From Zasmidium citrigriseum (Eukaryota > Ascomycota > Dothideomycetes > Mycosphaerellales > Mycosphaerellaceae), in the NCBI GenBank assembly GCA_002786025.1, contig NHNW01000082.1:1-64000 (forward strand): a stretch of DNA of 64,000 bases. The letters are read 5' to 3'. This document shows positions 12,643 to 22,741 of the stretch, in pieces; the first letter of the stretch is position 1, and every line of letters starts with the position of its first letter. Made by a program: the position numbers and the translations under genes. The notes below the pieces were generated by a model. The model did not search any database. It saw only the letters and a program-made list of their open reading frames with translations, and was not told the DNA's origin.

Positions 12643-13656
12643 CTATTGGATATGCAACTGCACCATTCGTCCTCTCAGCTCTCTCTTCGTGGACTTTTCA
12701 ATCCTACTGAGCATGTAAGGCAGGTGTTCTTCCCAGAGAGGTGCAGTGCCTTCCAAGATCTTGGCTACGCCGTACCATACCGATTTACTCGGCCCGGTGA
12801 AGAACACAGCATCGCCAGCTTGAACCTTTATGGCGACCATTGCCACATTTGAGGTTGTGTCGACAGCCAAAGGATCAGGGTCTTGTTGGATAGTTGGCTG
12901 GGTGCCAGAATTCGCCCCCAAGTCGTCTGACTCGACTCTGGCAACCTCTTGGGTCTTGAGATCAATGGACATGTTCCATGTGCCATCATCTATGTGGTTG
13001 TACTGATTCGTGGCATGCTCGCCAGCCTCTTCAGTCTGCATTCCAAGGACCAGTACCGCATTGCAGCCAAATGAGATTTCCAGGAAGTCAGATCCCTTGC
13101 TCTCGGAACGTTGGAGCTTGGACGAGGCTTCGGCCACGGACATCTCAGCCGCAGCTGTGCGCGCTTCAATTGGGAAGATGGCTTCAATGAGGGCTTTCAA
13201 GCCGTTGGGTGTCGAAGGCTGGGCTTCGTTCCCAGTATCGCTCGGCTCGATCAGGAGATCCCAAGTAGCGGACTCCGCATCTCTCAATTGTGATAGCAGT
13301 AAGTGGTACATCTCCATTATGGCCGGTGTAAAGATTTGCCTGTAAATGAAGAGGCCCGGAAACCCCTTCACCTCAAGCACAGCTTTGCCTTGTACGCTAT
13401 GTACATGCTTGGTTCGACTTGAACACATGTGGTAAGGGCATCGTCCAGTGAAGTCAAAGAGGGCCTCCTGTAGCTGTCGAGAGTCGGGCTGTAGTCGGGC
13501 AGTCTGTTGACTGACTGCGAGAAGTGGATGAGCGACTAGTTGGTCGTTGGCCTCGAGGTCGATCAAGTTTGGGTTTGCCGCAAGTGCTGCATCATCAGAA
13601 TCGCGAATCCGGGCCGAAAAGTCTCGCAAGACTTTTGGGGGCGATTTGATGGACAT
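12643..13656 (-). CDS. AlkB-like protein (2OG/Fe dioxygenase fold), metal ligands apparently missing
   Basis: A single-exon frame of 337 residues. The fold is suggested by a GLFIYRQIFTP block near residues 101-111 (start of the AlkB core), EISFGCNAVLVLG at 193-205 (usual form ISLGCDA-F--G), and GDAVFFTGPSKSVWYGVAKIL at 281-301 (usual form SGDALFMSGPSR--WHGVPRIL). In active AlkB/ALKBH1 proteins an H-x-D pair sits just before the ISLGC strand and a His in HGVPRI completes the iron site. Here residues 160-192 contain no His at all, and the final His position is Tyr295. The 2OG-binding Arg pair at the C-terminus is also only partly kept (GRMVQLHIQ). I infer a catalytically inactive relative. Closest canonical role would be nucleic-acid demethylation. 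Confidence 0.65.
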   Translation of the reverse strand: MSIKSPPKVLRDFSARIRDSDDAALAANPNLIDLEANDQLVAHPLLAVSQQTARLQPDSRQLQEALFDFTGRCPYHMCSSRTKHVHSVQGKAVLEVKGFPGLFIYRQIFTPAIMEMYHLLLSQLRDAESATWDLLIEPSDTGNEAQPSTPNGLKALIEAIFPIEARTAAAEMSVAEASSKLQRSESKGSDFLEISFGCNAVLVLGMQTEEAGEHATNQYNHIDDGTWNMSIDLKTQEVARVESDDLGANSGTQPTIQQDPDPLAVDTTSNVAMVAIKVQAGDAVFFTGPSKSVWYGVAKILEGTAPLWEEHLPYMLSRIEKSTKRELRGRMVQLHIQ

Positions 13657-15062
13657 TGTCGATGCATATCGCGACTGCCGAAGGACCGTGAGGTAGGGAA
13701 AGTGCGAATGCAGGGCATGGCTTCAGCTTTTTGTAAGAACAGCATGTCGCTTCTGGACTGTGACGTACAAAAGTCAGCTTGTGCAACATTTGGAGTGAGG
13801 TGCATACCGTTTCTGGGTCATTTTGAAAGAAGTGATCGAAGAGCACGAAGCACGTGGCAAGCTGAGCGGGTCCCCCCACGTGACGTGGGTGAATGTCTTG
13901 GCTTTGCCCTTTCAGAGCAGCTCGCTTCTTGAGAGACTTTGACGAAAACCTTTGAATCTACACTTGACGTGTCAGCATGCATCTAGACTCATCTCGAAGA
14001 AGCATGATCCCAGCAGCAACGACGATGTGCGACCACGGTTTATTCGGACGACGCGGCGGCACAGGCAATGCCGAAAAACCTGCTTCGTCTTGCTTCGTCA
14101 TGCTGTGGCCGTAACTACACAACATGAAAGGATCCATTCTGGACATGAGGAACATTGCGATCGCTGGACTCCTGCGACCTCCGCCATGATATTGCGAGGA
14201 CATTGGCTCTGGTGGAATATTGACACCATGACTCTCCGAAAAGGAGTTTGCGTCAAGACACGAGATTGCCTGTGTAACACGAGTTACGCGACTCATCGGC
14301 TCAAGATTAGAGGCCTGCAGGGAGATCGTGCGTGTTACCCGTAAAACTCATGGACACCCACTGCGCCGGCGCTTCACAATCGCACCCGCTTCCCTGTTGT
14401 TGATTCCGCGAGGGACAAGAAGTGCGGTCGTCTGCAGAGTCCCGTGCGTGGTCGGATACGCAACCGCCGGACGGTTTGATGGCGCGCCTTGACGATGCAA
14501 CGCCGCAACGGGATCAACGGTCACTAAATATTGATGGCATGTCAGACGTCCACTCAGCCTTCAAAACTGCCATCCTGCTCCTCGAGAAAACCTTTTTAAA
14601 GATTGCAAACACGATGCGTGGACGCTTCGCAGAAAGACGCAGTTCGGCCCCACCCCTGGTCGCGATCTGCAGTACGGAAGGAATCAGGCACTCCAAAACA
14701 CCATTCAGCCTGTAAGGAGACTCCCGCAAATAGCTTATCCGACCGCAGGGCACTGCATCCGGCAAGGCGTTGAATTCTATACTTGCATAGCCGGCGCCAA
14801 GTTATGGCTCGTCGACATGGATGTGCGGACGACTCTCACGCATTCGGGGCACCGCAACACGTTTCCCAGCGGCGTGGTGCGTATCGCGTGCGCACGGCTA
14901 TGTCGTGGTACCGCAGTTGGAGTCCTGCTCGTCGGCACCCCAGTCAGCAACAAGCGCGGCTTGCAACATATACACGGCCAGGCAGCTTGGCTCGCGGCGA
15001 TGGCTTTTCCTCTCGACTCTTTCGTTCGTTTCCCTCCGTTTACACTTTGGTAACTCTACACC
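13657..15062. other. 1.4-kb intergenic region
   Basis: It lies between two divergently oriented genes (AlkB-like, minus; MFS transporter, plus) and so holds both promoters. A CACGTG palindrome with an adjacent TGACGTGG lies near 13876-13887. Several open frames of 60-130 codons exist on both strands but none is convincing. Confidence 0.45.
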
Positions 15063-17018
15063 ATGGCGCAGACGCCCCGAAGCACCGTCGGGACGGTCAA
15101 GTCTTGGAACAGTCGTTACAGCAACTGGACCGACGAGTCGTATAATCTATCTCATCACCGTCAGATCGAAGAAGTCGAACAAGCTCGGATAAGGCCTAAT
15201 ACCAACGAAGAGTTCCCGTGGCTATCACAGGAGTTCGAGCCGATTCGAGTACCTAATACCAGGTCACGCAGCCCACCTCAATGGTATCGAGAAGGACAGG
15301 AGTTCAATCGAGGAACCTCTACTCGTTCAGGACGATCACAACGAAGTGCTCCCCGTGAGAGTATTGTTGATCTTCACTTGATTGTATCGGATCTAGATTA
15401 CTATGCTGGAGCCGTGCACGATTACCAGGCTGAAGAGGAAGCGTTGTGCGAAGAGGAAGAGTATGACGAGGAGCAAGCCGTGGGGCAGCTTCCAGGAAAG
15501 CCTGGTCAGGAGGGAGGCAACTTCGGCCAGATCCAGATCATTCGCAATGCCTCGAAGATGGGCAGGAACGGCACGCTGAAACGAAATGCTTCGAGCAAGT
15601 CGAACAAAGAGAAGGATATCAACCTGGTCACCTGGGATGGCCCTGACGACCCCGAGAATCCCAAGAACTGGACCAAGCGAAAGCGTTGGCTCGCTACGAT
15701 CACCGTCTCCTTGTTCACGTTCATCTCTCCCGTCTCCAGCTCTATGATTGCCCCGGCCATCGAGCAGGTATCTGCAGATCTCCACATGACCAGCAGGCTC
15801 CAGGGCGAGCTCTCAATGTCTGTCTTCATTCTCGGTTTCGCCCTCGGCCCTCTGTTCCTTGGACCGCTGTCCGAACTTTTCGGACGACGAATGATCCTCA
15901 TGCTCAGCAACATGTTCTACCTGATCTTCAACCTTGCTGGTGGCTTCTCGCAGAACGCTGCCGAGATCATTGCATTCCGTTTCCTGTCCGGTCTGGGAGG
16001 CAGTGCTCCTCTTGGTATTGGCGGTGGTGTTCTCGCAGACATCTGGCTTCCCACCGAGCGTGGTCGTGCAATGGCACTCTACTCTCTCATGCCACTTCTC
16101 GGTCCAGCCATTGGCCCCATTGCTGGAGGTTTCATCGCCCAATACTCAACCTGGCGCTGGGTATTCTGGTCGACCACCATTGGTGCTGCAATCATCGAAG
16201 TGATGGGCATCTTCTTCCTGCAAGAGACCTACGCCGCGGCGATCCTCTCTAAGAAGAAGCGTATGCTCATCAAAATCACCGGAAACAAGGACCTTCACAC
16301 GGAGTTCGACAACCCATCTCGCAGCTTCGCCAACCACTGCGGTGTCGCCTTTAAACGCCCTTTCATCCTACTCGGGACGCAGCCCATTGTTCAGGTCCTT
16401 GCCCTCTATATCGGCTACGTCTATGGTGTGCTTTATCTCGTTCTGGCCTCGTTCCCACTTGTCTGGCGACGACAATACGGTCAGTCTGTCGGCATCGGCG
16501 GTCTCAACTACATCTCACTCGGTGTGGGATTCTTCATCGGTACACAAATCGCCGCCAAATTCGCCGATCGTATCTACAAGAACTTGAAGGCGAAGAACAA
16601 CGGTCAGGGGCGTAGCGAATTTCGTGTGCCATTGATGTTCCCCGGTGCTGTGATGGTTCCCATTGGCCTTGTCATCTACGGCTGGAGTGCGCAATACAAA
16701 ACTCACTGGATCGTTCCCAACATTGGTACGGCCATTTTCGCGGCGGGCAATCAACTCGTGTTTCAGAATTGCCAGACCTACCTTGTGGACTCGTACACTC
16801 GTTTCGCCGCTTCCGCCATCGCCGCCACGGCCGTCTTCCGATCGCTGGGAGGTTTCGCGTTCCCGCTGTTCGCACCATACATGTATGAGGCACTGGGCTA
16901 TGGTTGGGGTAATTCGACGCTGGCATTCATTGGTGTGGCAATTGGTTTCCCAGCGCCGTTTATTCTGTGGTGGTATGGCGAGGCCCTGCGCAAGAAGAGC
17001 ACGTTCGCTGCTGGTTGA
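15063..17018 (+). CDS. MFS multidrug-type transporter (DHA1 family) with long N-terminal tail
   Basis: Uninterrupted frame of 651 residues. The core from about residue 190 is a 12-span major-facilitator transporter of the fungal drug:H+ antiporter-1 type. It opens with the family's cytoplasmic motif (WDGPDDPENPKNW), then motif A-like GPLSELFGRR after span 2 and a motif C-like LLGPAIGPIAGGFI in span 5. These carriers export xenobiotics, polyamines or secondary metabolites across the plasma membrane. The first ~190 residues are unusual in length, hydrophilic, with an acidic run (EEEEYDEEQ) and many Ser/Arg, and are probably a cytosolic regulatory tail. An internal Met shortly before the core could be an alternative start. 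No cluster partners are adjacent. Confidence 0.9.
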   Translation: MAQTPRSTVGTVKSWNSRYSNWTDESYNLSHHRQIEEVEQARIRPNTNEEFPWLSQEFEPIRVPNTRSRSPPQWYREGQEFNRGTSTRSGRSQRSAPRESIVDLHLIVSDLDYYAGAVHDYQAEEEALCEEEEYDEEQAVGQLPGKPGQEGGNFGQIQIIRNASKMGRNGTLKRNASSKSNKEKDINLVTWDGPDDPENPKNWTKRKRWLATITVSLFTFISPVSSSMIAPAIEQVSADLHMTSRLQGELSMSVFILGFALGPLFLGPLSELFGRRMILMLSNMFYLIFNLAGGFSQNAAEIIAFRFLSGLGGSAPLGIGGGVLADIWLPTERGRAMALYSLMPLLGPAIGPIAGGFIAQYSTWRWVFWSTTIGAAIIEVMGIFFLQETYAAAILSKKKRMLIKITGNKDLHTEFDNPSRSFANHCGVAFKRPFILLGTQPIVQVLALYIGYVYGVLYLVLASFPLVWRRQYGQSVGIGGLNYISLGVGFFIGTQIAAKFADRIYKNLKAKNNGQGRSEFRVPLMFPGAVMVPIGLVIYGWSAQYKTHWIVPNIGTAIFAAGNQLVFQNCQTYLVDSYTRFAASAIAATAVFRSLGGFAFPLFAPYMYEALGYGWGNSTLAFIGVAIGFPAPFILWWYGEALRKKSTFAAG

Positions 17019-18365
17019 ACGGGAGAAAGATCTTGATTTTGTTTTCATGAAGCGACGGAGTTTATTGATTTTCAGCACGGCATACAGGAACGTTTTCGTT
17101 TTGCAATCGGACAAGAAGAATGACGGAGGATTTTCGTATTTCGCATCATACCTAACGACCGAGTCACATCTACAGCAAGTGTCTTTCTTTCGCGATGAGA
17201 CCAATGTACAAATAGCACGCAAATCGTATCAAACCTACTTCCATACTTCCACGCTTCTTCGTTCAACACACCGCTTCTTCCCCTCAAAAACCGTCCCATG
17301 GCTCAGCGACAGTTGTGGCTGGCCGGGGAAGTTGGCAACGTTGGATGTCTCGGTAGCGATCCTGCAGACTGTCCGGAGCCGCTGCGCAGCAACGCCTATT
17401 TCGACCATTGCTTACGTGCTGACGTCCGATGCGCTATGATGTGTTTTCAGGGTGAGGAAGTTCCTATTCGTGGATTTTGTGGTGTGGCTAAGGGGGAGAT
17501 GAGGAGTGCTGGGCGGTGGGCCTGAGGGCTTGGGAGTGTTGGTGGTGATGGGATATGATGAAAGTGATGAAGATAGTGATGGATTGGAAAGGTCAAGGAT
17601 TTGATGTTGTGTGGCAATGATGTTCTTGTTCGAAGCTGGAAGTTGGGCGCGAGTGGTGGTGCCAAGACATTCACTTACACCACGTGACCGTTGACGTGCC
17701 TTCCTCAGCTTCGGTCATCTTTTGCATACCCGATGAAATGGCAATGCCAACTGAGATACTTCTGGATGTTGATGTAGAAGTTGAATTGTATACGTCTATT
17801 GTTCAGTATCCTCTTCGTCCGTCGGTCTTGTGGTCGTGCAAGCTTGGCGGGAATTTGGGGGCGGAAAAGTCAAATCCAATTTCGAATTTCGAACGTTCGC
17901 ATGGCCTTTGATCACATCGATGCAGCGTCCGCGATGCCATTCTATGTTTACTGTTCAATCAAGATACAGTCGCCTGATTCACTGCTTCCTTTTCGGGCGC
18001 AGCCTCGCCAAGCCTTGGGTAGATTTCCCCTCGGACATGAGTACACTTCGACATTACAATAAAATGATGGAAGCCATGCTCCGTACAGGCCTTTCGGGCA
18101 TGTGGAAGAAGCTCCAAGTGCATTCATGTCGCAAAAATAATTCGTTGTTGAGATTCCGTGGCGCGAAGCCCAACTCACTCGTGGGAGGACAGTCATCATA
18201 TCTCATGCTACAGAGCACTTCTAAACATGTTCTAAAGTGCAAAAGAAAGCCAAAGAGCAAAAGAACAAAGCTATGTGCTCAAAATCGGCAAAAAAGAAGT
18301 AGCTTGGGTCAATCCGCCTGTCACATGTTAGAATCAATATCATCGATATTCTTAATGGACAGAAC
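17019..18365. other. Gene-poor stretch downstream of the MFS gene
   Basis: Beyond the 3' end of the transporter I see no supported gene. The longest open frame (17830-18444, plus) has an unremarkable basic composition, no domain, and runs through tRNA-like sequence on the other strand, so I leave it out. Confidence 0.4.
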
Positions 18366-18505
18366 TTACGGATTGAACGCGGGACCTCTCGCAATGCAGA
18401 ACTCAGGGTGTTCCCTAAGCGAGAATCACTGTTCCATTGGTTAGAATCGATACGGAGTGTTGTAGAAGTCGTGAGGAAGACGTACTACCACTAGACCAAT
18501 TCTAA
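18366..18505 (-). pseudogene. tRNA-like relics (Pro-type and a second copy)
   Basis: On the minus strand, 18385-18426 carries a six-pair anticodon stem (TCTCGC/GCGAGA) around TTAGGG, with a short insert after the anticodon as in intron-bearing fungal tRNA-Pro(AGG). It is followed by a T-arm-like GTTCAATCC (B box) at about 18371-18380. The T stem and D arm no longer pair well. Immediately upstream, 18438-18505, a second tRNA-like unit has a perfect seven-pair acceptor (TTAGAAT/ATTCTAA, 18499-18505 with 18441-18447), a CCA right after it and an A-box-like TGGTCTAGTGGTA, but a weak anticodon stem. Both look decayed. Isotype of the second is unclear (Glu- or Val-like). Confidence 0.45.
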
Positions 18506-19308
18506 GGCAATGTTAGCTGGTGATCGAAGGTAAACCCTTGAACAGGGCAACTTACGACCAGGCTAAACTCATTTCTGAGCTGTGATTGGAGAGCGAGTGC
18601 TTCTGAACGTTTATATACGCCCAATGTTTGTCCAGAAGCTCGGTCATGATCTTGAAGCTTGATATCGAGACCAAATTTCGTTCAGTGAATGGACATGGCA
18701 CTTTTTGACTTATGCCTTTATATCCGAAGCATCTAGCATCAAAGCGACCTTCACAAAGATTGTGAAAGACGTCGTTGACCTCGGGAAGCTCAAAGCTTCG
18801 TATCGAAGGTCCCCACAAAAATGGACTTTCCAAGCGTGCAAGGGTTCGACCTTTAGGAGATAGTATTCGAGAAAAAATGCAACTGAATCATACGTCAAGA
18901 ATGGACAGACGATTGAGAGAAGCTTTGCGTCAAGAAGTGGCAGAGTGTTCATTGGTCTTTCATTGGAACGCTCATAATTTTGGCAAAGTCGTAGATCGGT
19001 TGGAGACAATTAGAAGAGAAGGAGCTAGGTGAAGTTGACGACGTTCCATTGCACATGTACTGTGCGGAAGAGAATCAAGAACAAAGATATTGCAAACGCA
19101 CGCCTCCAGTACATACCCTTTGATCGCTTCGTTCGAGAGACCTTCCAAGCGTTCACGACATGATCGTTCGATCGTTCAAATAGCAGCGGTATCTCCCATC
19201 CGTCCTCTACATCTTCACTCGTGAACTAGTGCGTTCCATTGACCACCTGCAAGCAATCCAGCCATATCCTATGGTTCATCAAACATCATTCCTCATCCCG
19301 GCTCCGCC
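18506..19308. other. Intergenic, nothing recognised
   Basis: About 800 bases with only short, unconvincing open frames on both strands. No repeats, RNA genes or domains were recognised. Confidence 0.35.
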
Positions 19309-19692
19309 TCACAACCAACTCCCCGACCCCCCAAACGGATCCCCATTCAACATCGACAACAACACAAAAACAAACAACACCACAATCACCACCAACAAAA
19401 TCAACTGAAACGCCTGCACCACCGCTGAGATTCCCGTCGCAGCTTCGAGTCGTCGAGGCGGTCGATATGATGGTGGCATGGTGCCGTAGACGCCCGGTTG
19501 GGCGTAGTATGGAGGCGGCGGGTAGGGGTGATCGAAGCTTGGATCGTGATGATGCTTGTTGTGGTGGTGATCATGATGATGATCTTGGTGACCGTGGTGG
19601 ATGTCGTGATGAGTGTGGCCGGTATCGACGTGGGCGACATGTCCACCACCCATGTCGCCGTGGGAGGCTCCGCCTGCGTCGCCGCCGTGCAT
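19309..19692 (-). CDS. Small His-rich single-span membrane protein
   Basis: A 127-residue frame. The first half is strikingly His/Asp/Gly-rich (runs such as HHDIHHGHQDHHHDHHHNKHHH), followed by a Pro/Tyr segment (PYPPPPYYAQPG). One long hydrophobic helix lies near the C-terminus (about residues 88-112), followed by a short GDPFGGSGSWL tail. The layout suggests a tail-anchored or single-pass protein with a cytosolic metal-binding-type His cluster. No known family recognised. Two further tiny single-span proteins follow on the same strand (20656-20871 and 21027-21200). Confidence 0.55.
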   Translation of the reverse strand: MHGGDAGGASHGDMGGGHVAHVDTGHTHHDIHHGHQDHHHDHHHNKHHHDPSFDHPYPPPPYYAQPGVYGTMPPSYRPPRRLEAATGISAVVQAFQLILLVVIVVLFVFVLLSMLNGDPFGGSGSWL

Positions 19693-20655
19693 TGTGGGAC
19701 TCCTTCAATGGTTCGTGTTTTATCGATACCCGGGTCGTTCAATGATGGAGGTTGTTTTGAATGTGGTTGTTGCAGCCTAGAAGATGAAAGGCCGAAGTGG
19801 CGAGCTGAACGATCCTTCGAGCTTGGCTGGGTGCGACTCCACGGATGTATCTTTTGTGGCCAATTGAAAGAGCTTCTGTGTACGAGGTTTTGTTTTTCTC
19901 GTATGTTACACAGCAGTCCGTGCTCTTGTTTCGACTTTCATGTAGGAGTAGGGATCAGGGGAGTGAGTGAGCAACATATGAAGACTCTTGCAGATTTGTT
20001 GTCCAGGGATGAGTATATCCACTGTCGGGTTCTGTTAAATCCATCGATGTTCATTCAGTCGTCGACTGGTTCCTGCGATGTAAAGCAGAGACATGGCTTC
20101 GAATACTCCTTTCCCTTCCCTTTACTGCTGTCCAACATAGTCGTCGTCCGATCATCGATCGTTTCCAGGCACGCTCAGAACGTCGCCACGTCAGCGTTGA
20201 TCGATCTATGGAACAATGCGACCCATCACAATAACGCATCGGATTACTCTTTTCACCGCCACCAAGAATGCCTCCGAACATGAGTGACAAACCAACGGCG
20301 TCGATAACGGTGGGTTTCTGTGCTGCATCATTTCATATCCTTGACCGGCGTTCAAAAGGCGCCTCTCTTTCCAGGCGACTGAGTAAGCTCTCCTGAATAC
20401 CGAGCACCGCCTTTAAAATCTCCCACCCACAGCCTCATGTCGCATTCCCTGTTGCCGGTGTATAGTCAATCAAGGTCCGTTCTTCAAGGCCCAAGTCAGA
20501 CGCCAGTACCAGTCCATCCCGGGGGAGGTCGAGCGCCATCTCCCCTTCCTCGCACAATCAAGCCCATGCATATCTCGTTTCAGACCCTCGATACGTTCGC
20601 CTCCAAAACACCTCAACAATGCATCGTTTGCCTCAACGCTCAGCCACCAGTCCTC
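19693..20655. other. Intergenic, promoter side of the His-rich gene
   Basis: About 960 bases with no supported gene. It should contain the promoter of the minus-strand His-rich gene and the 3' flank of the next small membrane protein. Confidence 0.35.
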
Positions 20656-20871
20656 TTATACCGAGAAACGCAAGATTGCATACCAAACGAGGAATATCAC
20701 CACAAACACAGCGACTGCGAACAGAATCAAACACCCCAGAATCTGCATGGCCAGAACAATTGGACTTTTAGGGAGTTGATACTCTCGTTGGTTCTCTTGC
20801 TGGGAGAGCGTGCCATAGTTCGACTCCGAGGTCAAGCGGAGGGGCGCTGCTGGTGGCTCTTCTAAAGGCAT
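20656..20871 (-). CDS. Small predicted tail-anchored membrane protein (71 aa)
   Basis: A frame of 71 codons starting with ATG at 20871. A polar N-terminal half (acidic start, Ser/Gln-rich) is followed by a single strongly hydrophobic helix of about 23 residues (about 41-65) and a short basic end (RFSV). The topology matches tail-anchored proteins. Family unknown. It is the second of three similar-sized single-span proteins in tandem. Confidence 0.45.
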   Translation of the reverse strand: MPLEEPPAAPLRLTSESNYGTLSQQENQREYQLPKSPIVLAMQILGCLILFAVAVFVVIFLVWYAILRFSV

Positions 20872-21026
20872 GGTCGTTGTGAAAGCCGTCTCGTCGATGT
20901 TGAAGAGACTGTTCTTTGCGAGTGTTGGATCAGGTTCGGTCGTACGGAATCCTGCGGCCTAGAGATCGAATCGAATCCGACGAATATCAAGTATCCAACC
21001 TCACTTCCAACCTCACTTCCTCCCCT

Positions 21027-21200
21027 TCACAACAAAAACACAACCCAATAAACAAAAGTCGGCACAACCGCAACAACAACCAACAAAAAGTTCGCCGCGA
21101 TGATGAAGTTGACGATCCTCTCAGTTCTGGCGAATTCCCTGTCCAAATCGTCGTTGTTGCTGCCCTGGGATCGTTCGAGTGTCGAAATGTCGTTCATCAT
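21027..21200 (-). CDS. Small predicted tail-anchored membrane protein (57 aa)
   Basis: The open frame extends further upstream (to 21452), but the sequence before MMNDISTLE is irregular, so I place the start at 21200, giving 57 residues. An Asp/Arg-rich polar part (DDLDREFARTERI) precedes one hydrophobic helix that runs to the end of the protein. It resembles the 71-residue neighbour in layout, though I see no clear residue-by-residue identity. An upstream exon is possible. Confidence 0.4.
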   Translation of the reverse strand: MMNDISTLERSQGSNNDDLDREFARTERIVNFIIAANFLLVVVAVVPTFVYWVVFLL

Positions 21201-21493
21201 GGCATGATCATGATCCAAGTTTCTCCAGATGGGGCGCGTGGTGCTGAAAACAGGAAATGCGAGCAAGACGGGATGATGCCTGGAATACGAAATGTGGCGC
21301 AGTTGAAAGTAAGTGAATCCTTCCGCGGATGCTGGATTGGATGGAGCTCTGCGGTGTTTGAATATGGCAGCTCGCGAGAAGCTCGCGAACAGGAAGATAC
21401 ATACCTGTATCGAATTCAGTACCGCAAGTACAGATTTGTATACATACAACACAGTGTCCCTCCTGTAAAGCCGAGAACGTTTAGCTCCCTAGA

Positions 21494-22741
21494 TTAGACA
21501 GTTACTGCAGTTCCGTGCCCGAAGACATTACCGTTCGCGATCCTCTCTTTCTCTGCTCCCACAACTGCTTCTTGTTCGATCTCGGCGGGAACAACTGGTG
21601 AAATCACCTCTCTTGCGATCCGCAGCGTATCCTCGAAATCGGGCCACTCCATCCGTCCACCACCACATTCCGTCGCGACGCCGAATTCAGGCACGACTTT
21701 CTTCGCCGCTTCGATGTATCTCCTCGTCAGCTCGGGCTTGTGCTCATGGACAAGACCAAGAATGAGTTCTGTGCCGTGCTCATCAAATAGAGGCAGAAGG
21801 TCTTTGAGTGGAGCGAGGTAGGCGTCAATCTGATTCTCCGCGCTCTTCGGCACCGGGCAGTGGAACAAGTTGATCTTGTGGGGACTGTCCTTCATGAACC
21901 ACTGAGCACGCTCCACGACGACAGCGAGAGAAGCCGGTTCGTGCCAGTGTCGATGGTCCATATCACCTTAATCTCTCCGTTAGTCTCCAATCCATCAAGG
22001 TGGACGATCTAACTCACCATAACAGTTATGAATCCCCAACTCAACATCCTGATCCACCTGCGCAAAGAACCGCTGCACGTACTCGGTATAGTACTGCTTG
22101 ACATCGCCGTGCCACCAAGGCTGAAACCACGCCAGGCCAGAGTTCTCCTTCACGGTCTCCGGATTTGTTGCCTCCCAGAACGCAGTATCGGCAGCGGTAT
22201 CGATCTGAATAGCAAGATCTTGATGAGGAATCTCATCTTGAATCCTCCTCAGGGCACGGAACAAGGCCTCCTCATACAATCTCTCCACCCTCGGCTGAAA
22301 CGCGCGCTGAACAAACGGCAGAATCACATTCGCCACCGTGGGCAAACACACCTGAAACCGCACACCTTTCGGAATGACACCCTGCTCGCGCAGCCTCCGA
22401 AAAACAGCATAACTCTCCAGCGCAGCATCATCATACCCGGTCTTGATCTCCGCCTTCTTCAACGCTTCAATCCCTTCCTCAATCTGCTCCGGCGTGAACT
22501 CCCTCGTATTGATAGGCGCATTGTGGACAAACTCCGTCAGCATGGGCGGATAAGCACCAAAGACCTGGGCCTGGAAAGTGGTAAACTGCTGTCGTTGGCC
22601 CGTCTCGCCATCGGGAATCCGTTTCAGGCCGCCGGGACATGCGGCCATACACTGACGAAACACGGCCTCTGCATCCGGAAGAGGAACGCTGCCGACGAGG
22701 TGGCAGCCCTTGGCGATGGCCATATTGGTGGACGGGGACAT
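21494..22741 (-). CDS. UROD/MetE-like superfamily protein
   Basis: Two exons (22018-22741 and 21494-21966) joined across a 51-base intron with donor GTGAGT and acceptor TTAAG give 398 residues. The pattern is that of the uroporphyrinogen-decarboxylase/methionine-synthase-like barrel: an N-terminal HLVGSVPL block, KRIPDGETGQR near residue 42, a HNCYGDMDHRHWHEP segment made by the splice join, FHCPVP, and a C-terminal ATECGGGR. The His, Cys and Glu in these blocks could form the metal/thiol site used in MetE-type enzymes, but the substrate is unknown and the protein is half the size of true MetE. ATG at 22724 (MAIAKG) is an alternative start. It is transcribed away from the LaeA-like gene. Confidence 0.7.

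Noticed and set aside
14783..15145. Open frames just before the 15063 transporter
   Set aside because: Overlap the transporter start in other frames and show no protein-like pattern.
17830..18444. 204-codon plus-strand frame
   Set aside because: Low-complexity basic composition, no domain, and it runs across tRNA-like sequence on the other strand.
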